A stretch of 37,114 bases of DNA from Bacteroidota bacterium (GTDB lineage: Bacteria > Bacteroidota > Bacteroidia > Bacteroidales > Prolixibacteraceae). Below are positions 32,958 to 37,114 of this stretch, piece after piece; position 1 is the stretch's first letter, and every line of letters begins with the position of its first letter. Where the stretch lies: NCBI GenBank assembly GCA_023251455.1, contig JAHEYT010000064.1:1-37114 (forward strand). The letters run 5' to 3'. Below the pieces are notes generated by a model, which was not told the DNA's origin, did no database searches, and worked only from the letters and a program-made list of their open reading frames with translations. Both the position numbers and the translations under genes were made by a program.

Positions 32958-33404
32958 TTAAGTTTTGAGTGAATGAATAGCATTAGTTAATATTTGGTTT
33001 TGATTGTTGCCTTGTTTGAGGTCGGCGAGACTGGTATTTCCGAGGATGGCTGTGATATTTGTCCTGACAGCCTCCCACTGATCGTGCATGGCGCAGATAG
33101 GCAGGAGTGTGCAGTTTTCAAACCCGAAGAAGCACTTGCCTGACAAATACTCCGGATCGACAATCGTAATTATATCAAGCAAGCTGACATTTTCAAGCCT
33201 TTTCGAAATCTTGTAGCCACCATTTTTGCCTTGAATGCTTACGATAAAGTCACTTTTCGTCAGGTTGGTCATCAGTTTGCGCAAATAGCGGTATGGAATC
33301 TGAAGCTTATTGAAAATTTCGTCAACGCTGTACAGATGGCTTTCATCTATAGCCATATAAATTAAAATCCGGAAAGCGTATTCGGTCGTTTTTGTAAAGT
33401 TCAT
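32958..33404 (-). CDS. Rrf2-family regulator, NsrR-like
   Basis: This 148-residue winged-helix regulator has the opening FTKTTEYAFRILIYMA and the DNA-binding helix IPYRYLRKLMTNLTKSDFI, then the wing QGKNGGYKISK. Three cysteines follow at 91, 98 and 104 (KCFFGFENCTLLPICAMHDQW), a C-x6-C-x5-C pattern close to that of NsrR and other Fe-S Rrf2 sensors. NsrR proteins sense nitric oxide through the cluster. It is the first gene of the three-gene oxidase-like operon, four bases before subunit II, and a 14-bp palindrome lies just upstream. Sensing of O2, iron or redox state instead of NO cannot be excluded. Confidence 0.85.
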   Translation of the reverse strand: MNFTKTTEYAFRILIYMAIDESHLYSVDEIFNKLQIPYRYLRKLMTNLTKSDFIVSIQGKNGGYKISKRLENVSLLDIITIVDPEYLSGKCFFGFENCTLLPICAMHDQWEAVRTNITAILGNTSLADLKQGNNQNQILTNAIHSLKT

Positions 33405-33409
33405 AAATG

Positions 33410-33423
33410 ATACCTTAAGGTAT
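33410..33423. promoter_or_regulatory. Palindromic operator of the Rrf2-oxidase-like operon
   Basis: ATACCTTAAGGTAT is a perfect 14-bp palindrome starting six bases upstream of the Rrf2 ATG. Its placement suggests autoregulation by the Rrf2 protein. No second copy was noticed elsewhere in the window. Confidence 0.65.
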
Positions 33424-33460
33424 TGTTTAAAATCAAAGATAATTATTTAAAATCAAAATA

Positions 33461-33547
33461 GATAAAAATTTGAAATCTGATTTTAACAGTATCTTTAAAA
33501 AATCAACTGGTCTAACTCCTTCTCAATTCAAAGAGGACAGTTTATAA
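33461..33547 (+). pseudogene. Remnant: C-terminal tail of an AraC-family regulator
   Basis: Reading rightward, the codons give NLKSDFNSIFKKSTGLTPSQF and then KEDSL and a TAA at 33545-33547. This is the end of the AraC second helix-turn-helix, and it aligns with SKSAFNRIFKKATGFTPSQY of the intact AraC at 29411. Nothing upstream continues the frame; it is cut off within about 90 bases of the Rrf2 gene. It is evidently the last piece of a lost regulator that once preceded the rightward module. Confidence 0.8.
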
Positions 33548-33724
33548 GGTCTCCACCACTTTATTTCTAAAATTCAAGAGTCCCATTTTATACTTCAGGG
33601 CTAACAAAACCATTTTAACAAGTCCCACTTTATAAAATAGAGCGATCTGCTTGGTGCGGCGTTATAATTTTGCTCAGGAAATCATTCACAATCGAATTTA
33701 ATAGTAAATAAAGGATAATTAATT
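33548..33724. promoter_or_regulatory. Upstream region of the AhpD-like gene with three related motifs
   Basis: CCACTTTAT occurs at 33556-33564 and 33625-33633, and CCATTTTAT at 33583-33591. The longer forms AGTCCCATTTTATA (33579-33592) and AGTCCCACTTTATA (33621-33634) differ at one base in 14. A -7-like TAATTTTG lies at 33665-33672 but without a good -33 box. Direct repeats in this position could be activator sites, perhaps for an AraC-type protein. Confidence 0.4.
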
Positions 33725-34102
33725 ATGACAAAAAATTATTCAGCCATTTATGAGCATACCCGCAACATGATTGGTAGTTACGCGAAAGAAAATCTTAAAA
33801 TGATGACTGCATTTTCGAAAGTACATCAGATAGGGTCAAAGGATGGAGCTTTAAAATCAAAATTTAAAGAACTCATTGCTTTGGGTATCTCAATAAATAC
33901 ACAGTGCGAAGGATGCATCACAATGCATATTCACGATGCAGTTGAAAAAGGTGCCACCCATGATGAAATTGTTGAAACAATAGGTACTGCAATTTATATG
34001 GGAGGTGGCCCATCGGTAGTGTATGGGGCTAAAGCTTTTGCCACCCTTCAGGAATTTGAGGCCTTAACGGTAAGGCCATTAATAAATAGTAGTAATAATT
34101 AA
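33725..34102 (+). CDS. AhpD-like carboxymuconolactone decarboxylase-family protein
   Basis: This 125-residue all-helical protein has the AhpD core KELIALGISINTQCEGCITMHIHDAVEKGATHDEIVETIGTAIYMGGGPSVVYG. It includes Cys61, Cys64 and His68 (C-x2-C-x3-H), the redox and proton-relay residues of AhpD-type peroxidases/disulfide reductases. By family it acts in the cytosol on thiols, peroxides or similar electrophiles. It is the first complete gene of the rightward module and precedes the DUF6448 gene by 13 bases, so co-transcription is likely. No counterpart is present in the leftward module. Confidence 0.85.
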   Translation: MTKNYSAIYEHTRNMIGSYAKENLKMMTAFSKVHQIGSKDGALKSKFKELIALGISINTQCEGCITMHIHDAVEKGATHDEIVETIGTAIYMGGGPSVVYGAKAFATLQEFEALTVRPLINSSNN

Positions 34103-34115
34103 TAAAACCAAAATC

Positions 34116-34898
34116 ATGAAAACAAAAATTGAAATCCAATCAGTAGAAAATGCAACAAATCAAAAGAGAACCTTAGCAGTTAGCAAATTTGGGTTTTTAT
34201 CCGTTCTGTTCTTCGCAGTCTTATTTTTCTCTTCCACAGTAACATTTGCCCATTGCGATACAATGGATGGACCATTGATTGCAGATGCTAAAAAGGCCAT
34301 TAGTATGAACAACGTAAATATTGTTCTGAAATGGGTTCCTGCAGCGAATGAAACAGAAATCAAGGATGCTTTTAACCAAATGATGAAAGTCAGAGTGCTT
34401 AGCCCTGAAGCAAAGGATCTCTCTGAAATGTACTTTTTTGAAACCCTTGTAAGGATTCACAGAGCTGCTGAAGGAGTTCCTTTTACGGGCGTAAAACCAT
34501 CGGGTACACCTATTGATGAAAAAGTTCTGGCTGCCGATAAATCAATTGAAGTAGGAAACTTATCGCCGCTGAAAGGTAAGATACCGAAAAAAAACCTTCC
34601 GGAACTTACAGAAAGATTTGAAAAAGTGATGTCGTTGAAGAATTTCGATGTCAACAATGTTGAGGCTGGAAGAGAATATATTGAAGCTTATGTACAATTT
34701 TTTAAGTTTGCAGAAGGTGAAGTCGATGGACATAATGCCCATAGCCATGTAAGTGAGGGAAATACGGCCGCTGGTGTTCACGGCAGTGAAACACATACTG
34801 AAGCCTCCGGTCATGCATCCCATATCCCATGGATTTTGTCAGGATTCTTTTTCATCACTGCAGGCCTATTTGGCGTCCTATATTTTAAGAAGAAATAG
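34116..34898 (+). CDS. DUF6448 exported protein with C-terminal membrane anchor
   Basis: This 260-residue paralogue of the protein at 28585 has a signal segment at about 27-46 followed by HCDTMDGP, and the same body (NNVNIVLKWVPAANETEI, YFFETLVRIHRAAEG, FEKVMSLKNFDVNNVEAGREYIEAYVQFFKFAEG). It differs at the end: a His-rich linker (about 207-235, GHNAHSHVSEGN and ETHTEASGHASH) leads to a membrane span (IPWILSGFFFITAGLFGVLYF) and a KKK stop-transfer. It is therefore anchored in the inner membrane with a periplasmic, possibly metal-binding domain. Function unknown. It lies between the AhpD-like and hemerythrin-like genes. Confidence 0.78.
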   Translation: MKTKIEIQSVENATNQKRTLAVSKFGFLSVLFFAVLFFSSTVTFAHCDTMDGPLIADAKKAISMNNVNIVLKWVPAANETEIKDAFNQMMKVRVLSPEAKDLSEMYFFETLVRIHRAAEGVPFTGVKPSGTPIDEKVLAADKSIEVGNLSPLKGKIPKKNLPELTERFEKVMSLKNFDVNNVEAGREYIEAYVQFFKFAEGEVDGHNAHSHVSEGNTAAGVHGSETHTEASGHASHIPWILSGFFFITAGLFGVLYFKKK

Positions 34899-34941
34899 TT
34901 AAGGTTATGGTTTTACTAAACAAATAAAAGAAGATAGTATC

Positions 34942-35487
34942 ATGAAAAAAGCAAGTGAAGATTTAAAACATGAACATGAAGCCGTAAAAATAGCTTTCAA
35001 TGTTTTAGAGAAAATAGCATCAAAAATTCAACTGAATGAAAATGCAGATGTAAATGATTTGAAAGAAATGGTTGATTTTCTTATACTATTTGCCGATAAG
35101 TGCCACCATGGGAAGGAAGAAATTTATTACTTCCCTGCTCTTCAAAAAGCAGGCATCCCCGGGAATGGCGGACCTATTGGTGTTATGCTCCAGGAACATG
35201 AACAGGGCAGACTCAATATCCGGCAAATGAAAGATAGCGTTTCGGGACTTAATGCTGATCTAAATGCTTTCGCAAATGCCGCTTCATCATACGTTTCGTT
35301 AATGAGAAATCATATTGAAAAAGAAAACAATATCCTATTCATGATGGGTGATCAACGTTTATCGGAAGAAACGCAAACCGAACTTTTAGAAAAGTTTGAA
35401 GAGCATGAAGAAAAGGTAGTTGGTGAAGGAAAGCATGAAAGACTTCATGCAATATTGGAAAAATTAGTAAAAAAATACCTGGATTAG
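34942..35487 (+). CDS. Hemerythrin HHE-domain protein
   Basis: This 181-residue four-helix-bundle protein has the diiron ligands in the expected order: His10 or His12 (LKHEHEAVK), His55/His56 with Glu59/Glu60 (CHHGKEEIYYFPAL), His86 (LQEHEQGR) and His124 with Glu128 (RNHIEKEN). Hemerythrin-like proteins of this type bind O2 or NO and include the Ric/YtfE proteins that repair Fe-S clusters after nitrosative stress. It lacks the N-terminal ScdA domain of Ric. It is 43 bases after the DUF6448 gene. Its closeness to an NsrR-like regulator and the reductase-like operon suggests a role with nitric oxide. Confidence 0.87.
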   Translation: MKKASEDLKHEHEAVKIAFNVLEKIASKIQLNENADVNDLKEMVDFLILFADKCHHGKEEIYYFPALQKAGIPGNGGPIGVMLQEHEQGRLNIRQMKDSVSGLNADLNAFANAASSYVSLMRNHIEKENNILFMMGDQRLSEETQTELLEKFEEHEEKVVGEGKHERLHAILEKLVKKYLD

Positions 35488-35569
35488 TAAACTAGAAATA
35501 GTCAGTTACATGCTGACTATAAGAGTGTTATAATTGATCAAATGAAAATGAAATTTAAATTTACAAAAA

Positions 35570-35938
35570 ATGAAAACGATAAGCTATAAAGAAATTGAAA
35601 CTGCAAGAAACCCACATGGCGTGGAAGCAAAAAGAATTCATGAGAATGAATATGTACAGGTAGTCCATATACTTCTTAAACATGGAGAAAGCCTAAAAAA
35701 ACATACAACTCCTGTTGACGTATTTTTTTATGTACTGGAAGGCGAAGGCATTGTTGAAATCGGTGATGAAAAGCAAACAGTTAGCAAAGACATGCTGATC
35801 GATAGTCCAAAAAACGTTCCACACTGCATGTATAATGAATCAAGCGATGACTTTCGTATTTTAGTAATTAAAACTCCAAATCCAACTGCTAATCAAAACA
35901 GACAGGCAATTCAGGATATGATGAAGTCGAAAACTTAG
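35570..35938 (+). CDS. Small cupin-domain protein (paralogue)
   Basis: This 122-residue cupin shares the core KHTTPVDVFFYVLEGEGIVEIGDE and the second motif DSPKNVPHCMYNESSDDFRILVIKTP with the protein at 28034. Possible metal ligands are His in LKKHTTPVD, Glu in VLEGEG and His in VPHCMY, a more complete set than in the paralogue. It has its own leader 82 bases after the hemerythrin gene. Substrate unknown; detoxification of a small electrophile would fit the setting but is inference. Confidence 0.82.
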   Translation: MKTISYKEIETARNPHGVEAKRIHENEYVQVVHILLKHGESLKKHTTPVDVFFYVLEGEGIVEIGDEKQTVSKDMLIDSPKNVPHCMYNESSDDFRILVIKTPNPTANQNRQAIQDMMKSKT

Positions 35939-36232
35939 CAAAATAACGGAAGTTGAAGGATGTCAATACATTAACATCTTGAATGTGTGTTTATAAAAAC
36001 CCTGACAAAAAGGACTTAAAAAAGTTGAATAAGCGTAGGATGAAACTTCCGCTGGTACCATCAGTGGCAGTTTCATTTCTGGATATTGTAGATAAACTGG
36101 AAGAAGTAAATAAATGAGTAAAAAAAATCCATAATTAACAAACCGCATAATAGATTTTACAACTATATGATTGAAGCCACTAATAGTGATTTGGATTTAT
36201 TAAAGCTATTATAAAAAATATTTTGAGGATTG
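35939..36232. other. Intergenic region with one possible small ORF
   Basis: Apart from the 44-codon frame at 35983 listed separately, I see no gene, repeat or RNA in this stretch. Its right end leads into the TetR promoter at 36233. Confidence 0.5.
35983..36117 (+). CDS. Possible small ORF or gene remnant, 44 residues
   Basis: An ATG frame of 44 codons encodes a basic first half (MCVYKNPDKKDLKKLNKRR) and a more hydrophobic second half ending VPSVAVSFLDIVDKLEEVNK. The codon choice and residue mix look more protein-like than the surroundings. There is no recognisable family and no clear ribosome binding site. It may be a real small protein, the tail of a decayed gene, or chance. Confidence 0.3.
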   Translation: MCVYKNPDKKDLKKLNKRRMKLPLVPSVAVSFLDIVDKLEEVNK

Positions 36233-36263
36233 TTTGTTATTAATTAGAATACACATATCTTTG
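36233..36263 (+). promoter_or_regulatory. Bacteroidota-type promoter of the TetR gene
   Basis: TTTG (36233-36236), a spacer of exactly 19 bases, and TATCTTTG (36256-36263) match the TTTG-N19-TAnnTTTG consensus. The start site would be near 36269, inside the adjoining operator, giving a leader of about 20 bases. Confidence 0.78.
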
Positions 36264-36282
36264 TAAGCAAACACTCACTTAC
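36263..36282. promoter_or_regulatory. TetR-type operator overlapping the TetR start site
   Basis: The 20-base site GTAAGCAAACACTCACTTAC is an imperfect palindrome with arms GTAAG/CTTAC. Its reverse complement is closely matched by 36914-36933 upstream of the next gene. It begins at the last base of the -7 box. Confidence 0.65.
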
Positions 36283-36288
36283 ACTATT

Positions 36289-36879
36289 ATGGAACGACAG
36301 AGCACTGATATTCGCCAGGAACAAATTAAACAAGCAGTAATTGATATTATTTCAAATGATGGAATAAAAAATCTATCAATCAAAAATCTTGCTGAACGGA
36401 TTGGCATGAGCGAGGGAAATATTTTTCGCCATTTTAAATCTAAAAATGATATTATCTTATCCATTTTCAACGATATACAAGATAATTTTATCGGTGAATT
36501 AGGAAGAATAGCACGGTCTGATGAAGAACCTTCAATACGGTTAAATAAATACCTGAGCGTGACTATTGAATATCATACAGAGAACAAAGGAATAAACATG
36601 TTGCTCTTCTCTGAAGCATCCTATAAAAACAATCCGGAACTAAAGAAACGCCTGCAGCAAATCTTTCAAGATCAGAAACAATTCGTGATAAAAATAATTA
36701 CAGATGGCATTGGCGCTGGAATCTGGGATGAAAATGTCGTTGTAGAAAATGTAGCATTGATGTACATGGGCATTCCCCTTGCAATGAATATGGAAATGTT
36801 GATTGGTGGAAAAGGTTTTCAATTCGATAATTTTTGCAGCCAAATGATACTGTTATTATTGAAAATGCTTAAAAAATAA
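36289..36879 (+). CDS. TetR/AcrR-family regulator
   Basis: This 196-residue regulator has the N-terminal domain at about 9-58 (QEQIKQAVIDIISNDGIKNLSIKNLAERIGMSEGNIFRHFKSKNDIILSIF) and a helical C-terminal domain. It is the same length as the TetR at 27424 and shares the L-S/T-I-K-N-L-A-E/K, S-E-x-x-I-F/Y-R-H-F-x-S-K blocks, so the two are paralogues. Matching operators lie over its own start site and upstream of the gene at 37035, so it probably represses itself and that downstream gene or operon. Confidence 0.87.
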   Translation: MERQSTDIRQEQIKQAVIDIISNDGIKNLSIKNLAERIGMSEGNIFRHFKSKNDIILSIFNDIQDNFIGELGRIARSDEEPSIRLNKYLSVTIEYHTENKGINMLLFSEASYKNNPELKKRLQQIFQDQKQFVIKIITDGIGAGIWDENVVVENVALMYMGIPLAMNMEMLIGGKGFQFDNFCSQMILLLLKMLKK

Positions 36880-36900
36880 GTGCATTTAAGCCTAAAAAAA

Positions 36901-36933
36901 TTTGACAAACTATGTAAGTGAGCGTTTATTTGC
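36901..36933 (+). promoter_or_regulatory. Promoter with embedded operator upstream of the last gene
   Basis: TTTG (36901-36904) is followed 20 bases later by TTTATTTG (36925-36932), one mismatch from the -7 consensus. The site GTAAGTGAGCGTTTATTTGC (36914-36933) lies over spacer and -7 box and matches the reverse complement of the operator at 36263-36282 at most positions. Confidence 0.6.
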
Positions 36934-37034
36934 ATCTAAAAGAATCATTAAATACCAATTACGATACAGACAAAAACAAGAAAGTTCATTAAGCAATAGA
37001 TGTTCAGCATACTTTAATCTTAAATAGATATACG

Positions 37035-37114
37035 ATGAAAAAGAAAATGATTCTTCTGTTGTTCAGCTTATTACTAGTATTAGTAAGGCCATCTATCGGA
37101 CAGAATTCCGAAAT
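37035..37114 (+). CDS. 5' end of an exported protein gene (cut by window end)
   Basis: Only 26 codons are present. They encode a signal peptide: MKKKMILLLFSLLLVLVRP followed by SIGQNSE. The gene follows a TetR regulator and a repressor-controlled promoter. By analogy with the TetR-TolC-adaptor-pump order on the left side of the window, a TolC-family protein is the best guess, but nothing in these residues proves it. Confidence 0.55.
   Translation, partial: MKKKMILLLFSLLLVLVRPSIGQNSE

Noticed and set aside
1..37114. CRISPR array, tRNA, rRNA, insertion sequence or integrase
   Set aside because: I found no regularly spaced repeats, no RNA gene signature, and no transposase or tyrosine/serine recombinase motifs.

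Overview
The window reads as Bacteroidota DNA, probably from an environmental Bacteroidales/Marinilabiliales-type organism. The evidence is a CTnDOT-type traI-traN block, an RteC-family regulator, promoters of the TTTG-N19-TAnnTTTG type, weak ribosome binding sites, and many families typical of the phylum (DUF2141, DUF6448, LAB_N, wHTH_DUF2582). No rRNA, tRNA, CRISPR array, transposase or integrase was seen.

Region 1 (1-12550) looks like part of an integrative conjugative element. Genes traI, traJ, traK, traL, traM and traN run rightward and end at a strong hairpin terminator. An AT-rich cargo follows: a phosphoribosyltransferase-like effector gene, a structured noncoding RNA bounded by a perfect 10-bp inverted repeat, and a reverse transcriptase with the retron signature motifs (NAxxH, YADD, VTG). 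Together these form a three-part retron, a type known as anti-phage defence. Leftward genes then encode two small accessory proteins, two small HTH proteins, a primase/RecA-like ATPase and RteC. A hairpin-rich segment without a clear gene (about 8461-8645) lies between them.

Region 2 (12598-19039) holds a lipoprotein phosphoesterase with a small outer-membrane-like partner, then a four-gene leftward operon: GT2 glycosyltransferase, double LAB_N membrane protein, ArnT-like GT-C glycosyltransferase and UDP-glucuronate-4-epimerase-like enzyme. This reads as a pathway that makes UDP-galacturonate, loads it on a polyprenyl carrier and transfers it to lipid A or another envelope glycan. Two paralogous wHTH_DUF2582 genes flank the operon, and the tail of a decayed beta-barrel gene lies at 14390-14542.

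Region 3 (19126-28413) is a leftward RND efflux operon (TetR, TolC, membrane fusion protein, HAE1-type pump) that continues into a DUF2141 protein, a phospholipase-A-like protein and a second TetR. Upstream is a cupin-TetR-membrane protein operon. The two operons carry nearly the same 18-bp palindromic operator.

Region 4 (28585-37114) is centred on a three-gene leftward operon: an Rrf2/NsrR-like regulator with three cysteines, a subunit-II-like cupredoxin that has lost its CuA ligands, and a heme-copper-oxidase-like subunit I in which the CuB histidine and the cross-linked tyrosine are both replaced by aspartate. I infer a non-canonical nitric oxide reductase. On its two sides, pointing outward, are similar modules: AraC-DUF6448-cupin-TetR-efflux to the left, and an AraC remnant-AhpD-like-DUF6448-hemerythrin-cupin-TetR-(start of a new exported-protein gene) to the right. 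The whole block looks like a nitrosative-stress and envelope-stress island built around a duplicated module.
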